DNA from: Flavobacterium chungbukense | Lineage (GTDB): Bacteria; Bacteroidota; Bacteroidia; Flavobacteriales; Flavobacteriaceae | Direction of reading: 5' to 3' | DNA length: 64,000 nt | Assembly: GCF_020805785.1 (NCBI RefSeq) | Contig: NZ_JAJGZV010000006.1 | Span: 62,001-126,000 of the forward strand | Part shown: one piece after another, positions 35,042-44,063 of the stretch | Numbering within the stretch: the first letter of the stretch is position 1 | How the letters are laid out: every line of letters begins with the position of its first letter | Made by a program: the position numbers and the translations under genes | The notes under the pieces: generated by a model | Databases searched by the model: none | What the model was told of the DNA's origin: nothing | What the model saw: only the letters and a program-made list of their open reading frames with translations

Positions 35042-36130
35042 TTACTGCATATTTTTTTTAGCATTTTCTATAATTTTATTCATCCCCAAATTCCAGTTTT
35101 TAGAAGAGTAGAGATCTTCTAGAAAAGAAATCGACGGATTTTCATTAGATGCTAAAAAATCTACAATAGCATTCTCCCATTCTTCAATAAAATTTGGATT
35201 TTCAATCAGTTTGCCTAATTTTCCATATTGCAAAACTTCTGGAACTCCTCCATTTGCAGAGGCAATGCAGTAGCAACCACAATGTAAGGCTTCAACCAAA
35301 CTCAAACCAAAACCTTCATGACACAATGTTGGAAACAAGTAGCAATCTGCAATTTGATAATATTTTGGCAACTCATTATTTGGAATTCTTCCTAAAAAAG
35401 AAACCCCTTCTATTTCAATTTCCCTATTTGAACCAATTACTAAAAGAACTGCATCTTTTTCTTTTATTCTTTTCCAAACATTTAATATTAAATCTAATCC
35501 TTTTTTCGGACGATCTTGCGAACACCAAATAAATACTTTTTTGTTTGTAATTTTTAGCTGTTTCTTTAAATTTTCCTTTTCTCCAGCTGCTATTTTATAG
35601 AATTTAGAAGTATCAATTCCGTTATGTAATACGGAAAACTTAGTTGGAAGAATCGTGTATTGTTGTTTATGAACTTTATACGAATCATGGGTTAATAAAA
35701 CCATTTCATCAATACTTTCAAAAAACCATCTCCCATGAAAATTTTCATAAAAGGGAGGAAAACCATGATAAAAAAACTGAAGGTAGCAATTGTTTCTTTT
35801 TTCAATTTTTTCTAAAAAACCAATAAGAGGCTTTACAATTCCAAAATTGTCAATGATTTGAATGATGAATTGATCATCGCTTTCAATGATTTTTTTGAGT
35901 GCTTTGAAATATCCTAAATAATTGTTTTTTAAAAATTTCTTTTGAATTTTCAAAAAGCTGGTATTTTCAACAATACCGTATTTTATTTTAGGAAAATAAT
36001 TTTCTGGTTTTTCGCAAACTATATAATCAATCTTATGATTATCAGCTAAATAATTATGATACAATGTAGTCCAGCTCCCGATTTGAGAATAGGGTAATGG
36101 AACTTGCGAAATCAGAATTACTTGAGGCAT
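35042..36130 (-). CDS. Glycosyltransferase, GT4-like
   Basis: A 362-residue GT-B enzyme beginning MPQVILISQVPLPYSQIGSW. The donor half contains KVFIWCSQDRPKKGLDLILN near 195-214, a strand-loop with Arg and Lys typical of GT4, VSFLGRIPNNELPKYYQIAD and HEGFGLSLVEALHCGCYCIA near 280-300 with the E-x7-E pattern. HNGIDTSKFY is the family linker. It is the last of a long run of glycosyltransferases and is separated from the nonulosonate cassette by a 97-base gap, which may mark the end of the upstream transcript. Confidence 0.9.
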   Translation of the reverse strand: MPQVILISQVPLPYSQIGSWTTLYHNYLADNHKIDYIVCEKPENYFPKIKYGIVENTSFLKIQKKFLKNNYLGYFKALKKIIESDDQFIIQIIDNFGIVKPLIGFLEKIEKRNNCYLQFFYHGFPPFYENFHGRWFFESIDEMVLLTHDSYKVHKQQYTILPTKFSVLHNGIDTSKFYKIAAGEKENLKKQLKITNKKVFIWCSQDRPKKGLDLILNVWKRIKEKDAVLLVIGSNREIEIEGVSFLGRIPNNELPKYYQIADCYLFPTLCHEGFGLSLVEALHCGCYCIASANGGVPEVLQYGKLGKLIENPNFIEEWENAIVDFLASNENPSISFLEDLYSSKNWNLGMNKIIENAKKNMQ

Positions 36131-36172
36131 TTTTAGTGAGATTTGAGTAAAAATAAGAAAATTAAATTTTAT

Positions 36173-37249
36173 TTATTTTTTTATTCTGAAAGTGATGCTT
36201 TTTAAATCTTTACTGATCTTATAGGAATATGGGTAAGTATGATAAAAAGAAATTATATGCAGTAAAACTTTATCATTGATTTCTTTTAAACTGAAATAAT
36301 TAGGAACTTTTTTACCTGCTGCTTTTTTAATTTTATATTTTAATGTGGATTGAAATTCATCTTGGATAAATCTCACAGATAAAATTCCGTCTTGAAATTT
36401 TGGAAGTTTTACAAATAAAAAATGATCAATGACATCCGTCTCATTGGTTAAAATCAATTCATTTTCAAAAGTTTCTAATTGTTTAAAATCAAATTCTGAA
36501 CTTATTTCGCCCCATTTTGGAGAGTTGACAATTACTTTTTGATTTTCGACATTGTATTTTAAATGAATACTATTAATCTCCACAATACGAGACAACTGCA
36601 ATTCTAGATTAAGCTTCTGAGTTTCTCTTTGTCTATAATTTTTATGCCACTGATGAAGCATTAATAATTTTGAATTATAAAATTCAATTTGACATCCTTG
36701 TTTTTTCAAACGGTTATGGATATCAGTATCTTCAGAGCCCCAAAAATGAAAAAACTCATCAAATCCTTGAATATCTCTTAACTTTTGAACAGGAAAAAGT
36801 GTCATTCCTGTTGCTTCTTCGTTAGTTAAAAATTTTATTTTATAATCGTCAAAATTCAAATCCTTTGAACTTTCTTCTTCTGACAAAAAACCAACTTGAA
36901 AATAAACTAGTTTATCTAAATCTTTATTTTTTTCCAGTACTGATGTAAATTCTGGATGAAAAATCATATCAACATCAGCATTGAAACAATAATCTGCAGT
37001 GATTTTTTTCACAGCATAATTGAGCGCTTTAGATTTATTCCAAGGTTGATACTTTGTAAAGAGATATTCATATTTTGCAAAATTATAATTAGCAATCAGG
37101 TCTTTTACCTTAATTGCTAAATCTTGATCAGAACCATAATCAATAAATAATACCTCGAAATTTTGATTTGATTGTTTTTTCAATGAATCTAAAGAACGCT
37201 TTATTCGTTCTAGATTTCTATTTCGATAAGTATATAAAATGGTAATCAT
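36173..37249 (-). CDS. Glycosyltransferase, GT2 with Glyco_transf_7C-like part (paralogue A)
   Basis: A 358-residue GT-A enzyme. MITILYTYRNRNLERIKRSL starts the domain, FIDYGSDQD near 35-43 follows, NADVDMIFHP near 90-99 holds the DxD metal motif, and GFDEFFHFWGSEDTDIHNRL near 163-182 is the galactosyltransferase-type acceptor block. A C-terminal domain of about 100 residues ends YSYKISKDLKSITFRIKK. The enzyme at 42961 has the same length, block order and C-terminus, so the two are paralogues within the locus. Product linkage unknown; galactose or GalNAc transfer is common for this architecture. Confidence 0.88.
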   Translation of the reverse strand: MITILYTYRNRNLERIKRSLDSLKKQSNQNFEVLFIDYGSDQDLAIKVKDLIANYNFAKYEYLFTKYQPWNKSKALNYAVKKITADYCFNADVDMIFHPEFTSVLEKNKDLDKLVYFQVGFLSEEESSKDLNFDDYKIKFLTNEEATGMTLFPVQKLRDIQGFDEFFHFWGSEDTDIHNRLKKQGCQIEFYNSKLLMLHQWHKNYRQRETQKLNLELQLSRIVEINSIHLKYNVENQKVIVNSPKWGEISSEFDFKQLETFENELILTNETDVIDHFLFVKLPKFQDGILSVRFIQDEFQSTLKYKIKKAAGKKVPNYFSLKEINDKVLLHIISFYHTYPYSYKISKDLKSITFRIKK

Positions 37250-37280
37250 TTCAATTATTGCTTTATTACGATTGTTATAT

Positions 37281-38030
37281 CTATTTAATTCGGAAAGCCA
37301 TCTTTAGCAATCTTAAAAAAACTCTCTTGTTCGTTCCATAATATTTAAAAAAGTAAAATGGAAAATCTAAAAATTGCGTTTTTAATCTTTCTTTGTGCGC
37401 TTTGTATTTTGTTTCTCCCTTACTCGTCAATCCATATACATCATAATTTGCAAAAGGAACATTGAAATGAATAAAAGCTATCTTATTCTTGAACAGATTA
37501 AAATGCATTTTCCAATCTGAAATAAATTTTAAGTTTTCGTCAAAAAAATTATTATCAAAAACCGATAAATGGTAAATTACAGCTTGTTGGCATAATGTGT
37601 TTGTAAATGCAAACTTCTCCTCTATCATTATTGGATATTCGACCAACTCTTTAATTGCATTATTGTTTTCTAAATATATTGGTGCGTAATAAACAGCCTT
37701 GTTTTGCAAATTTAAAACGACTTTTTTAAGTATCTCTTCATCTTCTAATAACGAATCTCCACTATTTAAAAATAGAATAAAATCTCCAGTGGCCTTCGAG
37801 ATACCTTTATTCATCGCATTATAAATTCCTTTATCTTTTTCACTTACCCAATATGAAATATGTTTTTCATGGTCAATAATGATTTGTTGGCTACCATCTG
37901 TACTGCCACCATCGATTATAATAAATTCAAAGTCTTTATAGGACTGAGAAGCAACACTCTCAATTGTTTTTTTTAACCCTTCGGCATTATTTCGGTTAAT
38001 AGTTATAATAGATAATGAATACTTGTTCAT
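37281..38030 (-). CDS. Glycosyltransferase, GT2 (WcaA-like)
   Basis: A 249-residue GT2 enzyme of the short WcaA/WfgS type. LSIITINRNNAEGLKKTIES near 5-24, FEFIIIDGGSTDGSQQII near 35-52, YWVSEKDKGIYNAMNKGIS near 60-78 and FLNSGDSLLE near 87-96 are the standard blocks (the DxD position is SGD, as is usual for this subgroup). It has no membrane segment. It sits 31 bases before the paralogue A gene and 49 after the next GT2, so it is part of the same leftward transcript. Donor unknown. Confidence 0.9.
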   Translation of the reverse strand: MNKYSLSIITINRNNAEGLKKTIESVASQSYKDFEFIIIDGGSTDGSQQIIIDHEKHISYWVSEKDKGIYNAMNKGISKATGDFILFLNSGDSLLEDEEILKKVVLNLQNKAVYYAPIYLENNNAIKELVEYPIMIEEKFAFTNTLCQQAVIYHLSVFDNNFFDENLKFISDWKMHFNLFKNKIAFIHFNVPFANYDVYGLTSKGETKYKAHKERLKTQFLDFPFYFFKYYGTNKRVFLRLLKMAFRIK

Positions 38031-38079
38031 AATGCTTTTAAGTATGTTTATAAAGGATAATCTTTTGAGTTTAGACCAA

Positions 38080-39102
38080 TTATTTTAAATAATTTTCGGA
38101 CTCCTCTTTTGAAAGACCTTTATAACGAATGAAATATTTCATCACTTTTTTATTCAATATAATTTTACCAAAAATTTTACTTTTGATAAAATAAGTCCAT
38201 TTAGAGCCCAATTTTACAGGTTTTAGGAAAAAATCAGTACTTGTTTGATTTGGTTGTAATTTAGAAACCTCATCATTCATCCAATTTTCCACGACATTTC
38301 CCATATGGTAAGCGTAATTATCCGAAGTCGAAAGGCGCCACAGATCATTTTGAACTACAGGAATATCTAAAATTTTACTTTCACTGTCTCCTCCTAATTT
38401 ATAATTTGAATATTTAATTTTTAAATCATTGAAAATTATACCTCTGTAAGTTCCTGCAAAATGTCCAGCACCTACAACCGCTTTTTCATTTTTATTAGAA
38501 ATCGTAAAATATTTTTCTATATGAGCTTCATTATAAAAATCGGGGCTTCCTATACTATTTGCAAAGTTTTTTAATGCAAAAGGATTTTTAACTTTTGAAA
38601 AAGAAAGATCCTTTGATAAAATTTTGTCCCAATAAATATTGGATGTAAAAGTTCTTAAAGAACGTGATGAAGGCGTTGGGCAGACAATACCAGCTTTAGG
38701 AAAATTATCAAAAACCGAATATGTCGCGTCTTGCCATCCCTTTAAAAATAAAACATCTGAGTCTGTAATTGTAATTAACGGAAAATTATGACCAACAATC
38801 CCTTTCAAAATAGCATTTAATTTCCCAATATTTGTGGTATCTAAAAGTTCATGTATTTTTTCATTTAAATACAATTCTTGCAAATAGTTCTTTACTTCCT
38901 GACAGCTTCCATTATTAACAATAGTTATAAAAGTTTTTTTATGAACAGTACGAAATAACGATTCCAAAGATAATTTTAGAATAGCCAGACTATCTTTAAA
39001 ATAGTTTTCTTGATTGGGAATGTAAACTGGAATTATAATTTGATGAAAATACACCAAATCATTATTTTGCTGATCTTTATTTGGATTAAAGCCTATTCGC
39101 AT
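38080..39102 (-). CDS. Glycosyltransferase, GT2-like (divergent)
   Basis: A 340-residue protein with a GT-A look. IIIPVYIPNQENYFKDSLAI near 22-41 opens it, FITIVNNGSCQEV near 58-70 gives the nucleotide-binding strand, NIGKLNAILKGIVG near 91-104 and ITITDSDVLFLKGW near 109-122 provides the DSD metal motif. The second half (from 130) lacks the usual ED acceptor block but keeps HFAGTYRG and YAYHMGNVVENW. It overlaps the GT4 gene upstream by 10 bases, so coupling is likely. GT family assignment is moderately secure. Confidence 0.8.
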   Translation of the reverse strand: MRIGFNPNKDQQNNDLVYFHQIIIPVYIPNQENYFKDSLAILKLSLESLFRTVHKKTFITIVNNGSCQEVKNYLQELYLNEKIHELLDTTNIGKLNAILKGIVGHNFPLITITDSDVLFLKGWQDATYSVFDNFPKAGIVCPTPSSRSLRTFTSNIYWDKILSKDLSFSKVKNPFALKNFANSIGSPDFYNEAHIEKYFTISNKNEKAVVGAGHFAGTYRGIIFNDLKIKYSNYKLGGDSESKILDIPVVQNDLWRLSTSDNYAYHMGNVVENWMNDEVSKLQPNQTSTDFFLKPVKLGSKWTYFIKSKIFGKIILNKKVMKYFIRYKGLSKEESENYLK

Positions 39103-40235
39103 TGTAAAATTGTTTTATACATCTCCAATACTTTTAATTTATTACTTAAATAGCCTAGTTTTTCTGCCGCTATTTTTTCATTTGTAATTGCTGCAGTTTC
39201 TATGAGTTTTAAATTTGATAGCCCTTTTAAAATAGTTTCTTCAATTTCTGATACTGATTCTGGATTATGAATTAAAAATCCATTTTCGCCATCTCTGATT
39301 ATTTCTTCGGTAACGCCACCAGGATTAGACTGAATAGGAAATGCGCCCATTACAATAGCTTCCAAAAGTGTATTTGGCATTCCATCAGAAATACTGTTTC
39401 CGATGTAAATTAAAGACTCGCCCATCAATCGAATTAATTCATCATGAGAGAGATCATGTCTTCCAAAAAAAGCAAAATCTAAATTATTACTTTTTATATA
39501 ATCAATTATTTTAGCATGTGATCCAAAAACAATTATCTTATAGTTTTTAATTTCTTCTAATATAGAGTGAAGTGCTTTTACAACATTTAAACCTCGACCA
39601 AAACTATGCTCATATCCTTTAACTAAAATAATTTTTCTCTGAGAAATGAGCAATTTAAAAGAAGTCAATTCTTCTAATTGGTATCCTGTTCCTCCGGGAA
39701 TGACACCTAAAAACTTTCCTGAGAAATTTAGTTTTTTAGCCAAATCGAAATCTCTTTTACAATCTGTATGTAAAAAATCTACTCTCTTTAGAACATTCTT
39801 AATTTTAGATTTGTGTTCTTTAAAATTCTTAAAATAAAACAGATCGTTACCCCAGCAAGAATAAAGCCATTTTACTTTTCGAAATTTTTGCATTGTTTTC
39901 AAAATAGGATAGGAACAATTCTGCATTTCAAAACTATGAACTATGTCTGGCTGTATCTCTAAAATTATTTTTTCTAAAACTTCATTTGCAGTCACTTCAA
40001 GATAAGAACGAATTTTTTGATATAAATCAGGATATTTTTTACTTAAAAAATATTCTCCTTTTATATAAGTCAATTTTCTTTTTTCCCATCCATAAAACTG
40101 ATGTAGAGAATCGAAAGTTTCCAGTTTTCCTTTTCCCAAAACATCAAACCAATACAATTCATAATTGGTATCTTTTAAATTTTCTATCCATCGAATAGCA
40201 TGAATAGAGGGCATGGAGACAAAAAGAATTTTCAT
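39093..40235 (-). CDS. Glycosyltransferase, GT4-like
   Basis: A 380-residue GT-B enzyme starting MKILFVSMPSIHAIRWIENL. DIVHSFEMQNCSYPIL near 105-120 and WLYSCWGNDLFYFKNF near 134-149 fit acceptor-domain loops; the donor half has IILVKGYEHSFGRGLNVVKA near 200-219, a GRGL loop unlike most neighbours, and GNSISDGMPNTLLEAIVMGAF near 287-307 in place of SEGxPxxLLEAM. The motif wording resembles GT4 enzymes that read N-acetylated donors, an impression only. One-base overlap (TAATG-like) with the GT2 upstream and ten-base overlap downstream. Confidence 0.87.
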   Translation of the reverse strand: MKILFVSMPSIHAIRWIENLKDTNYELYWFDVLGKGKLETFDSLHQFYGWEKRKLTYIKGEYFLSKKYPDLYQKIRSYLEVTANEVLEKIILEIQPDIVHSFEMQNCSYPILKTMQKFRKVKWLYSCWGNDLFYFKNFKEHKSKIKNVLKRVDFLHTDCKRDFDLAKKLNFSGKFLGVIPGGTGYQLEELTSFKLLISQRKIILVKGYEHSFGRGLNVVKALHSILEEIKNYKIIVFGSHAKIIDYIKSNNLDFAFFGRHDLSHDELIRLMGESLIYIGNSISDGMPNTLLEAIVMGAFPIQSNPGGVTEEIIRDGENGFLIHNPESVSEIEETILKGLSNLKLIETAAITNEKIAAEKLGYLSNKLKVLEMYKTILQCE

Positions 40236-41080
40236 TATAAAATTATTCTATTAAGAAATCCTACATGAAATTTTATACAAAGATCTGCTATTCTATTTTT
40301 CTTGTACAATAAAGACGGACTGCCCCATTTATTATGAAACTTTATATAATCGTCCAAAACTTTTTTGTCTTCTAAAAGATATTTGTTAGCTTCTGTAAGT
40401 ACATAATTAGGTAGTTTATTTAGATCTAAATCAACATTTTCTCTAAGTTTTTTAAATCCTACACTTAGTCCTTCTCGATTTTTTTTTGTTTTTTCTCTTT
40501 CAAGATGTTCCACTTTAGAAGAATTAACCAAAGCGTGCCTAATATTATATTTTTTTAAAGTCATCGCATAATCATTATCTGCATATCCAAGATTAAATGT
40601 CTCGTCAAGATAACCAATTCTTTTTATAACTTTTTTAGTTGTTACTAAACACCATCCTAAAACATGTGTTCTTACCTTGTATCCCAACTCAAATTCTTTC
40701 GCAAAATCGAAATCGTTTATTTTACCACTTGGCGAAAATGATTCGATATGAGAATTATTTTTATGTACTTCTAAAATTTTACTAAACCAATTTTCATAAA
40801 AAATTAAATCATTATTACATAAAGCAACAAAATCACCTTTTGATTCTTTTACTCCAATATTCAGAAACTTATGAAAATTGAAATCTGATTCCGGAACAAT
40901 AACTTTTACAAATTCTGGATATTTAAATTCCGAATTGACATAATCTTTATTTGACTCCACCAAAATAACCTCAATTTGAATAGACTTTTCAGATGCTATT
41001 AGAGAATTGATACAATTAGAAGTCATTTCAAATAATCCTTCTGTAGTGGTATATGACAATATTATGACTGATAATTTCAT
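40235..41080 (-). CDS. Glycosyltransferase, GT2
   Basis: A 281-residue GT2 enzyme. LSVIILSYTTTEGLFEMTSN near 3-22, VILVESNKDYVNSEF near 40-54, FHKFLNIGVKESKGDFVALC near 70-89 with NNDLIFYENW as the DxD region, and IGYLDETFNLGYADNDYAM near 160-178 are family blocks. The tail after 200 is short and basic. It shares one base with the GT4 gene downstream. Typical of rhamnosyl- or galactosyl-transferases in O-antigen loci, but no acceptor can be assigned. Confidence 0.9.
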   Translation of the reverse strand: MKLSVIILSYTTTEGLFEMTSNCINSLIASEKSIQIEVILVESNKDYVNSEFKYPEFVKVIVPESDFNFHKFLNIGVKESKGDFVALCNNDLIFYENWFSKILEVHKNNSHIESFSPSGKINDFDFAKEFELGYKVRTHVLGWCLVTTKKVIKRIGYLDETFNLGYADNDYAMTLKKYNIRHALVNSSKVEHLEREKTKKNREGLSVGFKKLRENVDLDLNKLPNYVLTEANKYLLEDKKVLDDYIKFHNKWGSPSLLYKKNRIADLCIKFHVGFLNRIIL

Positions 41081-41132
41081 GCTAACTAGTACAGCTAAAA
41101 AGAAATTTCTTTAGAGCTAATGTTTTTATAAT

Positions 41133-41993
41133 TTATTTTTTTGTTCTTCTAAGAAATGCTTTTACTAATTGAAAAAATCCAATACCAGTTAAAACTTGTT
41201 TATTTTTTTCTGCATATGAATGTATAAAATCTTCTATTGAGGAAGAGGGCAGATAATGTAATTTATCCCACATCTCAGGCCTCTGCGGATGCATATTTAA
41301 AAAACTCTCGTAATTATCAGCATTCAAATTTTTCCAAAACTCAAAATACCTTTTTGTGTCAAAATCATCGCGATGTCCCCAATTGGATAGCTTAAAAAAA
41401 ACCTGTTCTTCTGATCTTGCCCAAGATTGATGAATTACTTTAGCACGCATAAGATGGTTACTAATACTATGATTTGCTCTCGCTCCTTCATAATGTTTGC
41501 AGTTTGTAATAAAAGAAAATTTCTCGTTATTTTCTATATATAAATATCCGTCTGGTAATTTTTTAAATAGAGTTATAAAATAACCTTGAAAAACAATTGG
41601 TGTCAGTTTCGGAAAAAGAGTTAAATACCAATGTTGCTTCAAAAACCTCCTAACCTTTGAAAAATCATATAAATATTCATCAACATCTAACTGCATTAGC
41701 CAGCCTTTACCCATTTTTTTTAAAAGCATATTTCGTTCCCTAGTTTCACATTCCATTGGAGACAATCCGGGTACATAAAAGTCGTCAAAGTAAAATTCAA
41801 TTTTCTTTTTAAGATCAAAAAGTTTTACTTCTTCAAAAAAATCATTTTCAATTTCAAAATAATTTCCGCTCCAAGTTTGATGATTCTTATCAATTGCTAC
41901 ATAAATTTTATCTGCATAATTATAGACTTGCTTTACCGAGGTAAAAAACATTTCATAATCATACGATACTACATATCCAATCTTTATTCTCAT
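41133..41993 (-). CDS. Glycosyltransferase-like protein, GT-A fold (GT2-related)
   Basis: A 286-residue protein. It has no classic GT2 opening, but IGYVVSYDYEMFFTSVKQVY then ADKIYVAIDKNHQTWSG near 28-44, CETRERNMLLKKMGKGW near 82-98 and MQLDVDEYLYDF near 100-111 match the glycosyltransferase-like proteins in which DVDE supplies the metal site. The second half holds HYEGARANHSISNHLMRAKVIH, with several His, then YAEKNKQVLTGIGFFQLVKAFL. Domain length fits a single GT-A domain. Sits in the run of GT genes, 23 and 52 bases from its neighbours. Moderately sure of the fold, unsure of activity. Confidence 0.72.
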   Translation of the reverse strand: MRIKIGYVVSYDYEMFFTSVKQVYNYADKIYVAIDKNHQTWSGNYFEIENDFFEEVKLFDLKKKIEFYFDDFYVPGLSPMECETRERNMLLKKMGKGWLMQLDVDEYLYDFSKVRRFLKQHWYLTLFPKLTPIVFQGYFITLFKKLPDGYLYIENNEKFSFITNCKHYEGARANHSISNHLMRAKVIHQSWARSEEQVFFKLSNWGHRDDFDTKRYFEFWKNLNADNYESFLNMHPQRPEMWDKLHYLPSSSIEDFIHSYAEKNKQVLTGIGFFQLVKAFLRRTKK

Positions 41994-42015
41994 TCTATTA
42001 CTATTAAATTAGATT

Positions 42016-42954
42016 TTACAAGAGTTTATAGCCTTTTTTAAAAATACTATAAACAGTAAATCCAATTATTGTTTTAATCATTTCTGAAAATTGAAAGAGC
42101 TTTATTTCTGCAAGTAAAAGTTGTTCCAAATAATAAAATTTATGCTTATTATTCTGGACAGCTGCATCTCGTAATATAAACTTGCAACGATTTTTTAAAT
42201 GTGCTTTCAAAACGTTTGCATTTGCTGCTTTGTTTTCTTTTACTAATGATATATGTTTTTTAATTGCTTTAAATTCTGACTTTATTTCTTTAAAGTTTAG
42301 TTTACCTATTTCATGAGACAAAGACTCATTATGCACTCGATATTGAATATGTTCTTCATCTAAATAAATTACAACAGGATTCTGATATAACATTCTAAGA
42401 TTAAAATCCCAATCATCCAAATTTGTAATCGTTTCATCAAAAAGATTGGGCTGGAGAATTAAAAAACCCCTTTTCCATGTTGGAGTGAAGGTGTAGTAAG
42501 TAATCTTAGCAGTCATATAATCTTGAATTACATTCTCCGATCTAAAAGAATGTTTTTTATTCAAGACTTTATTGTTAAAATCAATATACTGTAATGACGA
42601 TACAATTAAATCAGGATGGTTTAAAAAATTATTACTTATAGTCTCAAGAGCTTTCGGCAATAAAATATCATCACTGTCAAACCATTTTATATAATCTCCT
42701 TTGCTTAACTCAAAACCGTAATTTCTGCAGGAATTTGGACCTTTTAGTCTTTCCTTAGGTCTTTTATAATATTGAAATCTATTATCTGATGCAAGATATG
42801 CCGCTAATAGCTCTTCTGTGTTGTCTGTAGATCCGTCATCAATTATTATACATTCCCAATTTTTGTAGGTTTGCTGTGCAATACTATTTAGCGTTTCTAT
42901 TATTAGGTTTGCCCTGTTATATGTCGGAATTATAATTGAAATTAATTTAGACAT
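42016..42954 (-). CDS. Glycosyltransferase, GT2
   Basis: A 312-residue GT2 enzyme of textbook form. LISIIIPTYNRANLIIETLN near 4-23, CIIIDDGSTDNTEELLAAYL near 35-54, GPNSCRNYGFELSKGDYIKW near 73-92 and FDSDDILLPKALE near 93-105 give every catalytic block including the DSDD metal site. The last 110 residues are helical and basic and end in a hydrophobic stretch (MIKTIIGFTVYSIFKKGY) that may rest on the membrane. Adds an unidentified sugar. Six bases separate it from paralogue B upstream. Confidence 0.93.
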   Translation of the reverse strand: MSKLISIIIPTYNRANLIIETLNSIAQQTYKNWECIIIDDGSTDNTEELLAAYLASDNRFQYYKRPKERLKGPNSCRNYGFELSKGDYIKWFDSDDILLPKALETISNNFLNHPDLIVSSLQYIDFNNKVLNKKHSFRSENVIQDYMTAKITYYTFTPTWKRGFLILQPNLFDETITNLDDWDFNLRMLYQNPVVIYLDEEHIQYRVHNESLSHEIGKLNFKEIKSEFKAIKKHISLVKENKAANANVLKAHLKNRCKFILRDAAVQNNKHKFYYLEQLLLAEIKLFQFSEMIKTIIGFTVYSIFKKGYKLL

Positions 42955-42960
42955 ATGGCA

Positions 42961-44037
42961 TCATTTCTTAATTTTTAATTGAATGCTTTTTAAATCTGAA
43001 CTGATTTTATAGGTATATTGATAATCTCTATAATAGACTAATAATTGTCTAACAAGTAAATCATGAATGTCTTTTAGAGAATAATATTGATGCATTTTTA
43101 CTCTAAAAATTTTCTTTATCTTATAATTTAATGAAAGTTGATATTGATAATCCTTGAAAATAACATTCACAACATCATCATGGGTATTGGGTAAAATGAT
43201 ATTAATAAAATTTTCTACAAGTAGTTTTTTATTCGTTATTACGGTAGAATCTTGATGAGAATTTAAAAACTGAAATTCTTCTTCAGTCATTAATTTTCCC
43301 CAATTTTCATTATTAGGCTTTAGTATTTGTTTTTGCTTATTAAACATTAACTTTTGCTTATTCAAACCAAATGCTTCTGAAAAATAAAGTTCTTCTGTTA
43401 ATTTCTCTTTATTTATACTAGTAAAAGTTTCATGCCATTGGTGCAATAGTAAAATAGTATCATTGTAGAATCGCGAAGAATATCCCGCTATTTTAAGTCT
43501 AGCGTAAACATCTTCATCTTCAGCGCCCCAGAAATGAAAAAACTCATCAAATCCGCCAACAGTTAACAAAGATTTTAAACTAAAAAGAGATAATCCCTGC
43601 CCTTCGGGTATACTTTTAGAAGAAATATTGTATTGATTAAATTCTTTAGATTGCTTGCTCTCCTTTTCATCTAAATAGCCTACCTGGAAATACACATTCT
43701 CTTGTTCATCTTTTAATTTGTGCAATGTAGCAACCAAATCAGGATGAAAAATAATATCTATGTCTGCAATAAAAACAAACTCAGTTTCTGCAAATCGAAG
43801 ACCAATATTGATTGCCTTTGAACGAGACCAAGGCTGATCATTATGAAATGAATGAATGTATTTTACGTATTTATATTCTTCTACTATTTTTTTTACAGAA
43901 CTGGATATATCAAAATCAGACCCATAGTCGACAAAAACAACACAAAAATCTTTATTAGATTGCAAGACTAACGAATCAAGAGATTTCTTGATTCGAGATA
44001 GTTCTCTATTTCTATATGGATATATTATTGTGATCAT
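42961..44037 (-). CDS. Glycosyltransferase, GT2 with Glyco_transf_7C-like part (paralogue B)
   Basis: A 358-residue GT-A enzyme. MITIIYPYRNRELSRIKKSL, FVDYGSDFDISSSV, IADIDIIFHPDLV (DxD) and GGFDEFFHFWGAEDEDVYARL are in the same order and at the same positions as in the enzyme at 36173, and both end in a YKIS-DLKS-IKK tail. The two have equal length and clear but not close similarity, so the duplication is older than that of the MBOAT genes. They may add related sugars at different positions. Part of the GT run, 26 bases after the next GT2 gene. Confidence 0.88.
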   Translation of the reverse strand: MITIIYPYRNRELSRIKKSLDSLVLQSNKDFCVVFVDYGSDFDISSSVKKIVEEYKYVKYIHSFHNDQPWSRSKAINIGLRFAETEFVFIADIDIIFHPDLVATLHKLKDEQENVYFQVGYLDEKESKQSKEFNQYNISSKSIPEGQGLSLFSLKSLLTVGGFDEFFHFWGAEDEDVYARLKIAGYSSRFYNDTILLLHQWHETFTSINKEKLTEELYFSEAFGLNKQKLMFNKQKQILKPNNENWGKLMTEEEFQFLNSHQDSTVITNKKLLVENFINIILPNTHDDVVNVIFKDYQYQLSLNYKIKKIFRVKMHQYYSLKDIHDLLVRQLLVYYRDYQYTYKISSDLKSIQLKIKK

Positions 44038-44063
44038 TTTTTCGTTAAATATTAAGTCTTAGA

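Noticed and set aside
35194-35532. Open frame of 112 codons on the plus strand inside a GT4 gene
   Set aside because: Antisense shadow of a glycosyltransferase with strong motifs; no independent start signal.
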